From Clitopilus passeckerianus (taxonomy: Eukaryota; Basidiomycota; Agaricomycetes; Agaricales; Entolomataceae), in assembly GCA_944990035.1 (NCBI GenBank), contig CALYLX010000037.1, positions 239,693 through 303,692 of the forward strand: a stretch of DNA of 64,000 nt. The letters are read 5' to 3'. The position numbers were made by a program, and so were the translations under genes. This document shows, piece after piece, positions 20,520 through 33,208 of the stretch. The notes beneath the pieces are model-generated. The model saw only the letters and a list, made by a program, of their open reading frames with translations. It was not told the DNA's origin and ran no database searches. Within the stretch, counting starts at the first letter, position 1; every line of letters starts with the position of its first letter.

Positions 20520-21348
20520 TACTATATATGGTAATAGATAACTCCGGGGTCAGCTAAAGCCATTGGTAAACAACTGCAAAGTTGCAGAATTTCAGACGCA
20601 GATTCCATATCATTATGAATTCCACTGTAATATGTCTTAAATAGGTTTGAAATGTAATTAAGTTGGCCAAGACTTAGTCAAAATAGAATAAGTTTTAATC
20701 ATTCTAATTCTTTTTCCAATTATGTAGAGAGTAAATGCTGTGTGAGAGGGAGGGAATATATACGGCCCCAGCGGCCTCTAGTACATTCCAGGGCCGAGAA
20801 AAAAACAGTGCAGACTGGTCTTTTGAGAAATACTTCAAAATAGCTTTATATTCTAGATAATAGAAAGAACTACTTATATACTTGCATATATAAAATAGAA
20901 GAAAACCCTAGGCTATCTATTGCTAGGGCATGAATGCTGCTTATCCCAGCAAACTAGCTGAGGCAGCCCATCCAAACCAATGGCCCCATCAATTTGAAGA
21001 GGCTGAGGCAGCTGGACAAGTTGATTAGTGACCTTGGATCCCTCATGTGCAGCCTGCAGATTGCCCATAGATTGTCTTTTACAAATTGGTGCAAAATAGG
21101 TGGCAGCCAAAAAGCAGTCAAAAGTAAATGGAGCCTTTACCCAACCAAACTTCAATGGGATCTTAAGTTATTCCTTGGTTATCTGCAATCTTACAAGAAT
21201 ACTGAAGTGGGGTAAGGTTGGCAACATGCCAAAAAAAAGTATTACTTTAATATTAGTGTAAGATTGAACAAACAAAATACACCAGAGAAAACTAATATGT
21301 AGTAACAAGCACCTTTGGACTACTATGATTCTCAAACCAGAAATTCAA
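20520..21348. other. gene-free border between transposon block and gene block
   Basis: AT-rich sequence with only short, unsupported frames. It probably includes the right flank of the decayed transposon and the 3' flank of RIC8. No terminal repeats, tRNA or other element was recognised. Confidence 0.6.
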
Positions 21349-23445
21349 TCACAGTCCCTTTTCCGCAGCCTGCTGAATGATTTTTCTCATTGGATTCTGA
21401 TCGGGAGGCAATGCCCCTGTCTTCTCCAGGCGGTTGAAGAGAACAAAGAGTTTCTCCATTTCTTGTTCTTTTTCTTCATCTGTCATCTCCGGGAGGGGTT
21501 CCTTCTGAACTGTGGTTCCTGTTATGGGATTGATAGCCGCTCCATCAGGGGTTGTCAAGGAAGCTCCCGATGAGCTGCTGCTGGAGGCATCTGGTGTAGG
21601 GGCACTGAGGACTCCCTTGTGGAAGAGGAAGCCCGCAACATTGCCGTATCCGACGAGGCCTGATAGTGTAGTGGCTAGAAAGTTGATGTTAGGACAACGG
21701 TGTAAAGGAAGCATGTTCTTAGACCCACCATTGGAGTCGGACATGGCATACAACATTTCCCCCACCGAATCCTTGAGGCGTGGATGGTACACACTGGCCA
21801 ATAGACGTAGGGACCTGCCAAGGGTATCAGATCTTCCTTCCAAAGGCGAAGCCCGGTCCAAGTCTTCTGGAACGAGCCATTGACGAACGCGGGTTCTCGA
21901 CCCATCGTCTGCAAGGCAGAAACGTGTGACAAGAACAACTAGAGGGGAGAGGAGGTCATCCAGTGAGTTGTCGCCGGTCTCTTTCTTGGCGGCCTCGCGC
22001 ACTTCCTGGCTATCGGGGTCGCTGTCGTTGGGGAAGTGATGGCCAAATGCCACTTCCAAAAGATCCATCGCTTGCTGGAGGACGTCAAACTGTGCTGCCT
22101 GGGGTGTGGATGAACGAGAGAACGAGCGTCTCCCAGCCGCCATAACGGATGAAAGGGCTCTGTCGAGAGTCGATGACTTCGGGGAGGTTGGGGAGGCAGC
22201 TTGTGTAGGGGATTCACATCGACTAGCGGATCTCGGAGGCGTATTGGCGCTGGACGAGACCTTGGAACCGTGAGTGGATGGTGGTGATGGGGTAATATGG
22301 CCTCCAAGCCAGACCGGACGCAGGCTTGGAGTTATGGGTATTGTAATTAGAGAGTGTATGACGTGGGTCAACGGTGCCGATACTGGTGCGGGGTATGACG
22401 GTGGGAGGGAGGAGAATACGCGGACCAGCGGTGGCAAGATTCTGTGGGGAAGTCAGGAGCAGGAACACAAAGAACAGACTTTGCAACGTACCCGTCCAAA
22501 CGAGGGCTCCAGAAGTCTCCAACCACCTTGGTTTCTGTCCCGCTCTTAGCCTCCGAGGTCTGCGCCTCGCAGTCAACCATCTTTGGGTAGTGCATTAAAA
22601 GGTTAAAGGTAAACTTGAGTAAATCGGTCATGGCTTCCTTAGCCATCTTGGTTCCAGCCAGAATAGCTGTCGTCATTGAGTCGAGCTTGCTCGCGATGAT
22701 GTCTACGATTGTTCGCCCATGATGCTTCCCTTCGACGAGGGTTTGGATGAACGAAGGCCCGGATACCGTGGCGAGGAACAAGATACGAGAGAGAATGAAA
22801 ATATGATCAGGAGAGGACGATTTCTACAGCAGGACTGAGTTGTTTTCCGGAAGACAACGAACAATCTACAACGAACCTCAAGTTGATTTACTGCAATATT
22901 TCCACCGTCAACATCCTTCTGGAGGAAAGTGTCTCTTGCGCTCTCGATGAGTAGCAAGGCGTTGGCTATAATGCGCAATGCTTCGCCTGCAGCCACCGGA
23001 TCTTCTTTGAGCGATGTCGAGAGAGATAGAAGTGTTGACAGGTTGGATGCCGAGGAGAGAAATTGGGAACCCGATGGATGCTTTCCGAGGTTCTTGATCG
23101 CGAGAAGTGCTTTGGCAGCCTCTGAATGAAAGTTGTCAGTTGTGTTTGCAAAAGCATTGTTTGCGCATTGCAGGGAAGGGCTCGACTCGCCTTTAGAAGA
23201 TAAAACGCCCGGTCGGCCGCTTTGACACGTCTTCAGGTCCTTCAAGAGTGCCTCGATAATACTCGTCCTACTGCTCGAGTCGATTTGGAGAGGGGATGCT
23301 ATCAATACCTAGATGTCAGTTCTCCGCTTAGACCAAAATCGAGAGGCTCTCAATCACCGTCGACGATAGACTGCAGTACATCAGAGACTTGCGACTTGGG
23401 AGATGCAGATGAAAGGGCCGAATATGATTTGTTGATCTCAGCCAT
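21349..23445 (-). CDS. ric8: RIC8/synembryn, guanine nucleotide exchange factor for G-alpha
   Basis: Ric8 proteins are cytosolic exchange factors and chaperones for heterotrimeric G-alpha subunits, acting independently of receptors. Exons 23,445-23,358, 23,298-22,877, 22,823-22,492 and 22,441-21,349 give 644 residues with no stop. The armadillo-like helical fold typical of the family is seen in Leu-rich helices throughout (IVDIIASKLDSMTTAILAG; LRLLASVYHPRLKDSVGEML). The C-terminal signature MEKLFVLFNRLEKTGA followed by NPMRKIIQQA is characteristic of fungal synembryns. A Ser/Pro-rich insert lies around residues 330-390. The start MAEINKSYS was chosen as the first ATG in frame. Introns are 59, 53 and 50 bp with GT-AG ends. 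Confidence 0.93.
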
Positions 23446-23751
23446 AAGTTGTGTCGCTGAGGCGAAGATTAGATTAGCGAATGTTCGTGATCCTTGATTA
23501 TGCAGTGGGTATCAGGTCTTCGAGAAGAGAAGAAAGTAGAGGCAATGCGGTCGACAGGTGTATTGGCAGAAGGCTGTTGGCAAAGGCGTGGAATAGACAA
23601 GGCGACCACAAGCTTCATATACAACGGAGGCTGACGCCGGTTGCCATCCTGTCATCTTTGTCACGTTTCTAGCGTCAGATTCGGCCCTTCTTCATTCAGT
23701 TCAATTCATTCCGGATTGATTCCAAACAGACTAATGTACAGTAGATAAGTC

Positions 23752-25720
23752 CTAATCCAATCTCTCAGTCTTACGGTAGTCCCCAGGGATATCGTCGGCA
23801 AGAAGACGCTTCAATCCCATGAACACGAGTACAATGAAAATGATAATGATGAACAGAAATCTCCAGGGATATGTCACAATATAATGCTCAAGAGATGACA
23901 TCTTCTTGTTGAGATACTGTGAAATGTCGAACGTCAGTGCGCGGTTTTTATTTGTTTGAAAGTCAACATACCCTCGCCATCCTCTCGATGAAATTTTCAG
24001 AATTCTTGTACGAGAGATGTCGGGAAGCAGCGGCTTCAACAGCTTCAAAGACCCTAGTTGAAGAAGTGAGCTTGATGTGGGAATCAGCTGGATCTTTGTC
24101 GTAGTAGACAAGGTTCTATGAAGGGGTAAATCGCCGGCTCATAAAAAACAAAGATACTTGACCATACCTGGTGGTCTGCAATAACGACCGGAACATCATC
24201 CAGATCCTTCTCGTCTTCCTCATGTTTGATCCCGTACATGCTCTTCAACCAAACCTTCCATCGTTCACCATCCATCCACGTAAAAACAATTTCGCGAGAT
24301 TTAGCAAGACCGGTGCCCTTGGTCCTCAACAGCCACTTTTCGCTGAGTTCCTTGACCCGCGCCTCAACCTTGTGTTTGTTGAGGTCGTTGTAGGCAGCAA
24401 TCACCACTAAGGGTCCTTGAGGTGCGTTCATGACGTTCTGGAAGGTATCCTGGTTAAGCTCCAGCGAGGTTGGAAGCCTATGTGATAGGAGCCAGGTCTT
24501 GAGCTTGTCAGCAGTAGAAATACGTTCGTGCAAGGTCGAGGCGGGTGCGCGCAAGTCATGGTTCTTGAGAGCAAGAAGGGCCCAGGTGCTTGTTTCGGGT
24601 ATATTGTAAGCCTTAAAGAGAGACGAGTCCGCCGAGGCGAAAACTTTGGGTGAGCCTAGGAGGGGGCCGGCGGCCTTCTGTACTTCTTCCTATGGCCCAA
24701 AGAGGTTAAGAAGACGTACGCATAGAAACATCATTAGATTACTTACAACGATGCGGCGGTCAGAGGCCGAGTGGAGAAGGAGGTAAAGTACTTCGTTCTC
24801 CTTAACCAATTCCTCTAGCTCTGCCTTTCGGATTGTTTGAATACCACTAAGCAGTTCGTCAGCCCGTTTTCTACCATAAAAGGAGAGAATTACTGACGCC
24901 GTACTAGCTTTTTCGGCGAAGTCTTTCAGTTGTTCCAACTTTCTCCCGCCTGAATACTCAGACCTCAATCCTTCACTTGTCAGATACATCAGGGTTGGAT
25001 ATCCCTGGATGTTGTACGACTTGCAAAGGGACCCGTGATCATCACAATTGACTTCGGCGACGGTGAGTTTATTCTGCAAGTGACGAGCCAGTTGCTTCCA
25101 CGTAGGTGCGAGCTTCTTGCAGTGACCGCACCAAGGTGCGAAGAATTTGACGAACATAGGTCCCTTTGCCAAGTTCGTGGCAAATGTATTGCTATCTAAA
25201 GCAACGACTTCGCCTGCCGGATTTAGCAGCTCTCGGGGCTTCTCTTGGGATTTAGGAGACAAGGAGTCGGCGTGGCCTTGAATGAACGACATGAGGTCCG
25301 GAACTTGTCTGTTTCCACCGTATTGCTCGAGCATTTTGCCGTTATGGTAGAATTTCATTGTCGGGTACATATTAACGTTTTGAGCATTACAGAGGTCTTG
25401 TCGCTAAATGAGCTTCGGGTGACAAAAGAGAATCATGTGCGCATACCTCCGTAAGCCAGGCAATTAACCTGAGCTGTTTTGACAGCAGGTACCTCGAGAA
25501 CCGCCTCTTGGGCAAACTTTTTCCAAGTAGGGGCGAAAGCTCGACAGTGGCCGCATTGTGGTGAGTAGAATTCAATGAACCACAGTCCATTTGCGGTCGA
25601 TTGGTCAAAGTCATCAGGTGTGAGTTCGCTAGCAAAGATAGGTAAAGCTGTAGATAATAAGCCGATAGATATGATTAGGAGCGACAGCGGTAGCTGCCTG
25701 AGTGCATGTAGGAAATGCAT
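23752..25720 (-). CDS. ER membrane-anchored protein disulfide isomerase (Eps1/TMX-like)
   Basis: Catalyses disulfide exchange in the ER lumen. Exons 25,720-25,447, 25,396-24,747, 24,689-24,168, 24,115-23,972 and 23,916-23,752 give 584 residues. A signal peptide covers about residues 1-30. Two thioredoxin domains carry active sites CGHC at 56-59 (YSPQCGHCRAF) and 181-184 (FAPWCGHCKKL). Two further thioredoxin-like regions without CXXC seem to follow. A single transmembrane helix near residue 550 (FLFIIIIFIVLVFMGL) is followed by a short, charged cytosolic tail; there is no HDEL. This layout matches yeast Eps1 and animal TMX3. It shares an 80-bp divergent promoter with CGI121. Confidence 0.92.
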
Positions 25721-25800
25721 TGCGAGGACGCCAGCCTCGACGTGGAAGGTGAAAGGGTGGTTAGTATGAGTGGCACAGCCGCAGTTGACGCAGTGATTAC
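25721..25800. promoter_or_regulatory. 80-bp bidirectional promoter between PDI and CGI121
   Basis: The two start codons point away from each other with only 80 bp between them. No TATA box is evident. Both 5' UTRs must be very short or overlap the neighbouring gene. Confidence 0.7.
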
Positions 25801-26472
25801 ATGATGGAAACTTTCACCTTTACCCAATTCCCTGCCGACCGTTCGAAGGCTCTCATCGCGCTGTACACGGATGTAACCAATGCTGGAGAGCTGCGAAAAC
25901 GGATAGTAGATGCTGCAGGCAAAGATGGGTCCGAGGGGGAGCGCGCACGGGAAGCTGTTAATTTCGGCTTCATTGAAGCCCGCCTGGTTGGTCGCACTTC
26001 AGATGGACTTCAGATTTGCCTCTTATGATTCGAAGATTACAAGTGCTTTGCATTTGCAGACCGCAATCTATCAGGCGATGGTTTCAGATTCACAGAATTC
26101 TCTTCGAACGCGGACGGTACATTCTGAAATCTTATGGGCCTTAAATCCTACAAACAACATCACAGACGCCCTAAGGCGATACGGAGTATCAGAGAAAACG
26201 ACAGCGCTAATCGTCGTGAGGATTGGTGGTGACAATGACCCTGCAGCTGTGAAAACACAGATGGACGCAGTGGTGAGCGGAAGGCAAGTTCCGTTGTCAG
26301 CGCTAAGTACTTTAACGGACTGGGCTGCTGTACGAAAGGTAGGAAAACATTTCTAGGAATTTTTGGATTTGGTCTGACTATTCCGCAGTACTATAAAGCA
26401 CCCAAAGAATCAGAAGCCACTGTAAACGAAATAGTCGTGAGCAGCGTCGCTATGAAGAGCGTGATGGCTTAG
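25801..26472 (+). CDS. CGI121: KEOPS/EKC complex subunit Cgi121
   Basis: Cgi121 (TPRKB in animals) binds the kinase Bud32 in the KEOPS complex, which makes the N6-threonylcarbamoyl modification (t6A) of tRNA, and it recruits tRNA. Exons 25,801-25,986, 26,036-26,338 and 26,389-26,472 give 190 residues, the usual family size. Family features seen: DVTNAGELRKRIV near the N-terminus, SALHLQTAIYQAM, RTVHSEILWALNPTNNITDALRRYGV, and the hydrophobic strand ALIVVRIG. Introns are 49 and 50 bp. A second ATG follows immediately at 25,804 and could also serve. Confidence 0.92.
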
Positions 26473-26634
26473 TCAAACCGAGTTTTCCCTGCATCAATCC
26501 GTGATTAGCCGAAAATAAATTTAGTTAAAAGTAGTCCCCGGTCTGCCGTGCCTCCGCGTATACACAACCTTCTGCCATTTGGTGATGCTGACAGTTTGAG
26601 TCACTGACAAGCCAACACTCAAAGTGCAACGATA

Positions 26635-29600
26635 ATGTTGCCAAAGGTCGCGACTCATATTCTTCATAGCACTTCGCGTGCAGCTGCGTCAATACACCAG
26701 TCACATACCATCAGAAATGTTCTACAGCTTCAAACATCTTCTGGCCCCTCGAACTCGACTCATCTAGTTTCATGGAATACTACACCTGGCAGCTCCAACT
26801 GGGGCAGCAGTAGTAGTAGTAGCGGTTCAAGCTCTGGAAGCGCGAAGTATGGCGGCAGCCGCTTCTACTATAATGTGAGTATGGCTCACGCGTGATGCGT
26901 TAACTTTGCTCACACACAGCACTTCTGTAGGGCGCTGGACGCGCTGTAACTCAGGCAAATACCGCGTCCGGCAGTGACGGGACTTTTTACCAGTCTGAGG
27001 AGACTGAAGAACCCCCAAAACGTCCCGCGTCGATATCGGTGCCCAAGAAATCAAGGCTGCGGAGCAGCAGTCTTACGCTTCCCAGTCAAGGTCGTTCAGA
27101 ACGTGCCGAAAAGCTTGGAGTCCTGAGAACGGTGCAACTTCACGCTCGTTCTAAGCAGACATTTGCTCCAAACTCGTCAATACATCCCCAACCATCTTCT
27201 GAACTTGCTGTATCTGACGACACCTCTGATCACCGTCCAACACTTGTCCGCCGTAACTCGACGTCCTCTCCTCCCTTACCAGAATCATCCGCGCCCATAT
27301 CCCCAGCCCGGCCTCCTACACCCGTCCGCCACAATTCAACTGTCGCATCGTCTGACCACATTGATCTGGAAATCCCGGCTGCTCTACTTCACACATCCCA
27401 GCCCGATGCCGCTCGACCTCCTACACCTCTTCACCCCAGTGACCCCCAGACTGTTGAACCTCCCGCTCAACCGAAGGAAGAGGTCTTAAAGTCACCGGAA
27501 ATACAGTTCTTGAAGAAAGCCCTCACGGATTCTAGCGTGGACTCGGACGAAGTTGTTCTGGCGGTTCGGACCTTCCGCGCCAAAGCGACATCCCCTACTG
27601 TAGCCCAATTCAACATCGCCCTCAGTGCATTGCTAAACACGCGCAAGGCTGGAGAGACTCTCCATGCCATTCTGGAAACCTACAATGACATGCTGGAGCA
27701 CTCCTTGTTGCCTAACGGGTGGACGTATGAGACACTGCTCGAGGCATTCTGCGAACGGGACCATGAAATTCAGACCATCGTTCACGCCCTGCAGCGCCGT
27801 TCCAAACTTGGGGCTGGCTCACCCATTGACCAACAACGGGTGGAGACGTTGCAACAGGAGAACAATTTCGCTTCTGCAATGGCGGTTTTTGAATCCCTCT
27901 TGCAGCTCAACCTCAACGGTTTAAGCGCCCCTCAATATGCAAGTTTGCTTCGGTCTTGCGCCGACCATGGAGCTTCCGAGAGTGCGAAACTCGTCTTTAA
28001 TCGGCTTGCAGCTCGTCACCCCGAAATCATTCCCTCCGCCGTCCACCACAATTACCGCATTCAAGCGTTTATCAACGCTGGTGATCTTGACGGGGCAGTT
28101 AAAGCGTTTGGATACTTCAAGCAGCAATTGGCTTCGGGCGATGTCCATACACATGGAAATGATCCTTCCGCTGGAAACCGTGCAATGTTACAAGTCTGGA
28201 ATCAGATGATTGAAGCGTACTTCCGCTTCAACCAACCGCACAAGGCCATTGGCATTTTGGAGCAAATGATGGATGTTTCCCTCGATACAGCGACCGAGAA
28301 GACTCCTCCACCTGTCGGAACCTCGACTTTCACGGTCCTCATTGCTGGCTTCATTCACATGGGAGATATCAAGACGGCCCTCTCGTGGTTTGATCGACTT
28401 CTGGAACAAGAGCCTGCACCGTCCAAGGATCCCTATCACCCAGTTGGTTTCCCCACCCGGCCCGACGTCTCTGCATGGTCGCTCATGATCAACTGCCTTG
28501 CTTCACACAACATGGCGGATGATCTCAACCGACTATTTGCCAAGCGCGCTCCTTCCGAGTTCAAGCAGGCAGAGCTTGAAGCTACCTTCGTTGCCAACAT
28601 TGCTTCGCTCTCTGCTCTTGGAAGCGCAGAAGTTCGTTCGAGACTCCAATTCTTGACAGAAGCAATCCTTCCTCGGGTTCGCCAGGACCAGCAATCCAAA
28701 TGCATTAGAGAACTCTATTCGGCATATATCGACAGGGGCATGTTCCAGGAAGGGTTGGACATTTTCCTCAACTTCGCCAACGCGGAACTCCAAAAAACGA
28801 CTTCGACAAGCTCACCGCAGGTTTTGGCCATCCAGTCTATGCAACTCAATTTCTCTCAGCAACTCTACGCGAAGACGAATGGAACTGTTCCTTTCTCAAT
28901 TCCCCTCAAGCTCGCAAGGCTCGCTGCTGACGCTCGCATCATACAGCCAGCCGAGCACACCGTCTTCTTCCTCCAATCTTACGGTGCATCCCGTCGTGCT
29001 GATGTTGTTCCGCTCCCTGACATGACCATGCGCGATTGGGAGCTTCTGCTATACGCAGCGGTTGAGGTCGAAACTGCAGCGGTCAATGGCGAACCCGTCC
29101 ACACTCAGATTCCCAGCTACTCCTTCGAAGGCGTTGTCTCCCTTCTGGGTGACATCGTCAGGAACAAGGTGCCGATGGATGTAATGGACACCAATCTCCT
29201 GCGACGCATCGCTCAGCTCGTTACCCGCCAGCAAGCGACACGGACAGCTCAGGCGCTCGTCGCGGAACTTAGCCCTTCCTTTAGCGCCTTGTTGGGTAGT
29301 TCCGCGGAGTCCAACGTAGACGGGACCAGTGACAGTGGTTATTCCAGCGGATCTGCCGCTTCCGAGCCCGCCAACACTCTGAAGATCGATGTCGCATTGA
29401 CAAAGGCCATGAACGCTGAACTCCGAAAGACCACCCCGACCGCAGGTGTCATGGTCGCCTACAATATCTTCTGCAAGGGCATTGAGGACGGCAAGGCTCC
29501 AAATCCTGCTGTTCTGGGGCTCGTAATCCAGAACCTCGGTCGTCTCAGCAAGATGAAGGAAGTTCGGCACGCGTATACCGTTGCTCAAAGCGTTCTTCAA

Positions 29601-31005
29601 GCCCTGGAGTCAAAGAAGGCCTGGCAGATGGACGCTTGGTTCACCATTGAGGACAGCATGGTCATCGCGCTGGCCCACCATGGCGATGTTGATGCTGCCC
29701 ATATGCACCGGCTACGCATCCTCGAACACGGTCGTGCTCCATCCGCCGATGCCTATGGCCCACTCATCTACAACGTCAAGGACACCACTGACGACGCCTC
29801 AAACGCCCTTGCCCTCTTCCAAGAGTCGCAGCACCAAGGCATCCAGGCCAACGGATACCTGTATAACAACATCATTTCGAAGCTTGCAAGAGCGAGGAAG
29901 GCAGATCACGCACTCGAACTCTTCCAACAGATGAAGGCCATTTCCATTGTTCCTACTTCCGTCACTTATGGTGCCGTCATTGGTGCTTGCGCCCGCGTTG
30001 GTGATGTCGCTTCCGCTGAGGCACTGTTTTCCGAAATGGTCACCTCCAAGAACTTCAGGCCCCGAGTTCCTCCCTACAACACCATGATCCAGATGTACAC
30101 CACCACCAAACCCAGTCGGGAGATGGCTCTTCACTACTACGACCAATTGTTAAAGGCTAAGATCAAGCCCTCCGCTTATACCTACAAGGTGGGATGTTTG
30201 TTCATAAATCATTGAAGCAATTCTAACCTCATCCCTAGTTGCTAATGGATGCTTATGGCTCGATCGAACCTGTCGATGTCATATCCATGGAGAAGGTCTT
30301 TCAGAAACTCCTGAACGATCCTGAAAATGCAGTGCAAGGAAACCACTACTCAAGTCTGATCAATGCCTACGGTTGTGTCCAGAAGGACCTCCCCAAAGCT
30401 ATTGAGATTTTCGAGTCCATCCCGTCTTCCCTCCAAACCCGCGTAGCCGATGCAGTCGTCTTTGAGTCAATGATCAATGCTCTGGTTGCCAATCGCCGAA
30501 CGGACCTAATCCCGCAGTTTGTTGGGAAGATGAAGGCACTTGGAGTGCATATGACGGCCTACATTGCAAACTTCCTGATCAAAGGATATGCGCTTGCCGG
30601 CGACATGGAACAAGCAAGGCAGGTCTTCGAATCACTCGAAGATCCACCAGAAGGCATTGCCGCTCCGAACAACCATGCTCCTCATGACGCCTCGCAATCT
30701 CCCGTCGTTGATGTCGCGGCTCCGGTCTATCGTGAAGTAGGTTACTTTCAGCATTAGTTTTTTTACTCGCCTTACTGACAAGTAATCTTAGCCCTCGACG
30801 TGGGAGGCCATGGTTCGTGCAGAGCTTGGTTCAGGCAACAGACAAGGCGCTACCGACCTATTAGAGCGACTTCGAGCAAGGTGAGAATCATACATTGGGG
30901 AACACAGTGACATTTGACACTAATGAATTCCGTAGGCAATACCCTGAAGCAGTTTTCAACCGAATTAGTGGGATCATGGTTGATCACTCATTGGTTTTCC
31001 CTTGA
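26635..31005 (+). CDS. mitochondrial pentatricopeptide repeat (PPR) protein
   Basis: PPR proteins bind organellar RNA and control its stability, processing or translation. Exons 26,635-26,874, 26,931-30,188, 30,239-30,736, 30,792-30,880 and 30,936-31,005 give 1384 residues. The N-terminus (MLPKVATHILHSTSRAAAS) is basic and hydroxylated like a mitochondrial presequence. A Ser/Gly-rich and then Pro-rich low-complexity region precedes PPR motifs, clearest in the last third (ANGYLYNNIISKLARARKAD, then VTYGAVIGACARVGD, and YNTMIQMYTTTK). Size and layout recall the Cya5/Pet309 family, which activates COX1 mRNA translation, but that assignment is only inference. Confidence 0.85.
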
Positions 31006-31255
31006 AACTTCCTGTTTGGCCCATTTGCTTTCTTCACAACATCATCACACTCGTTCCTTCATCATTGCATTTGATTATTACTGTATCATATATATCAGCA
31101 CTAAATTGTACTATATGCTAACTAACTTATGTAAACCACACTGTTATCGACAGTATATATCCCAGAATTCGTCGCTGTACACTACACATAGAGCGGACGT
31201 TATCACAACCCATCATAACCCCCTTGCAGAATAGAAAAGGAGTTTTCATACGGAT

Positions 31256-33045
31256 TTACCGTAACGAGATTATTCTCCATCTCGACGACCGAACTTCGTC
31301 CCAAGAATATTCCTCCATGAGCTCCAGATCATCGGCAACGCCATACGACATTGAACTGTTCGCAGTGGGGCGAGGTATGAGCTGAATAGCCACCTTGCCC
31401 AAGATAGGATCAAGTGAATTTGTGACAGTCCCGACAGAGAGCATAAATTCCGGCGAGCAGGTCAATGGGTTGAGAGCCAAGCTCTAGGAGAGAGAAGATA
31501 GTCAGCTTCGTCAAACCAGGGAACGTCCAGCAATTCACGTACCTTCCGACCAACTAAAACCTTGTCAACTAGTTGGCTAATATCCTTCACCTCCTCAAAG
31601 CGATCCCACTCCTTCTCAGCCCTCTCCCAATCAAACGATGGGCCGCCCTCTGCTTCCTCTTCCACCAATTCCTCAGCCACAGAATCGGCATCCATGCGAG
31701 ATTCCTCGTACATGAACTCATCCACAACGGGTTCTTCCCAGTACTCTTCGATATGGGCCTTCTTCCCTTTGTGTTTGCCCTTTGAAATGTCCCCTTCGAC
31801 GTCAACGCTCGTAACAAAGAGCCGTGGTGGAATTTCTCTCCGTTCTTGCTTTTCCGAGGGTGGTATCAATCGAGGTATGGATGTCGCAGTCTGTTGTTGT
31901 GCAGGCGCAGGAGTGCTTGAGATTGTAGTCTTCGAAACAGGCGTCGGGTCGGTAGTAGAATCATTGAAAACAATTTTCGGCGGTAGGGGCCGCCCCATGC
32001 TCTGCTTAAACCCCTTCTTCTTATTCTTGTTCCCCATGAAAGTCATCATGAGCTCATCAGGAATATGTGGACCGGCCACAACTTCAGATTCGAGAACGGT
32101 TGTATTCTCTTGCATGAGGATGTCATCCCCCAAAAGGGTTTCGGAGGTCGTATCGGTTGTGGTTCCCAATGGTAGAGAATTGGCTACTGAGAAGCCTTTG
32201 GGTAGAGGAACGGTCGACTCTTCAGTCTGTCGAGTCTTATCGTGCTGCCTCTTCAGCCTCCGACGTATGTTGCGTAGCTTGGTCGATGGTTTGCCATGAC
32301 CAGGCGGTACAAAAGATTCTCTGTGAACAGACTCGTTAAATTGGATCTCACGAACAGGAGTAAAAATGTAGCGTACAGCGATTTCTTCAGCCTCTTTGAA
32401 GAACTAACTATTGGTTTCCCTGTCTTGGATGATAGGATTTGAGGTGGTTCGTCATCCGAACTGGAGTCATCGGAAGTAGAAGAGTCAGATGAGGAGGAAG
32501 ATGAAGACCACGAGGATGACGAGGATGACGATGAACTTGAAGACGAATCAGAGTCTGAATCCGACTCTGATGAACTCGACGATGAAGAGGAACTAGAAGG
32601 CGAAGCCGCTTTCTTCGGTGCAGGCTGTAACTTCGTATGTGTTTGAGGTACGTGCTGGCGTGGTGTTGGAGGTGGAGAAACTTCCCTCTTCCGCTTCAAG
32701 TCCTTTGGATGTGAAGGACCTAATTATTCTCAATCTAACATGCAGTCAAAAGTCTAGCTGATAAGACGTACCTCGGACCTCCTCTAACGACGCGTCTGGC
32801 GCCAGCTGGATGCATATAAGATCTCCATCTCGTACGACGTTGATTGAACTCTCCTCCAGAAGTTCAAAGCCATCAAGTAGCAAAATAAGCTGGTTTCCAG
32901 AAAGGCCAAGGGACTTCAACGGTAAAAGCTGTTGGCAGAGGATATTTTTTAGGTCCGAGACTTTGTTAAGTGCCGGGGCGTTCTCTGTAGCATACCAGGC
33001 CTTGAAGTCAGGTAGGTCTCCTGTAGTTTGGACGCGTAGCCGCAT
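31256..33045 (-). CDS. coilin-like nuclear protein
   Basis: Coilin scaffolds Cajal bodies, where snRNPs mature. Exons 33,045-32,772, 32,719-32,377, 32,320-31,543 and 31,483-31,256 give 540 residues. The N-terminal 90 residues look like the coilin ubiquitin-like domain (MRLRVQTTGDLPDFKAWY; LILLLDGFELLEESSINVVR). A long Ser/Asp/Glu-rich low-complexity region with basic patches (KRKREV; RNIRRRLKRQ) follows, as in coilins. The C-terminal 75 residues (LALNPLTCSPEFMLSVGTV to the end) fit the coilin atypical Tudor region. The in-frame methionines upstream of 33,045 were rejected because MRLR is the conserved start. Confidence 0.72.
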
Positions 33046-33208
33046 GCAGGAGTCGAATTGAGAGGTTATGAACTTTTGGGTTATGTAATCCCCTGCAAAA
33101 GTTGCCTCTGTGCTTGAACTCACGAACCCGACAAAAGAGCTATGCTTGTCGCAAGCAAATAATATTTCTAAGATATAGATATGTAACAAATCGGTATTGA
33201 TATATTAT

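Noticed and set aside
31562..32299. 245-codon plus-strand Ser-rich frame
   Set aside because: Lies opposite the coilin-like exon 3; the minus-strand model has correct splicing and domain order.
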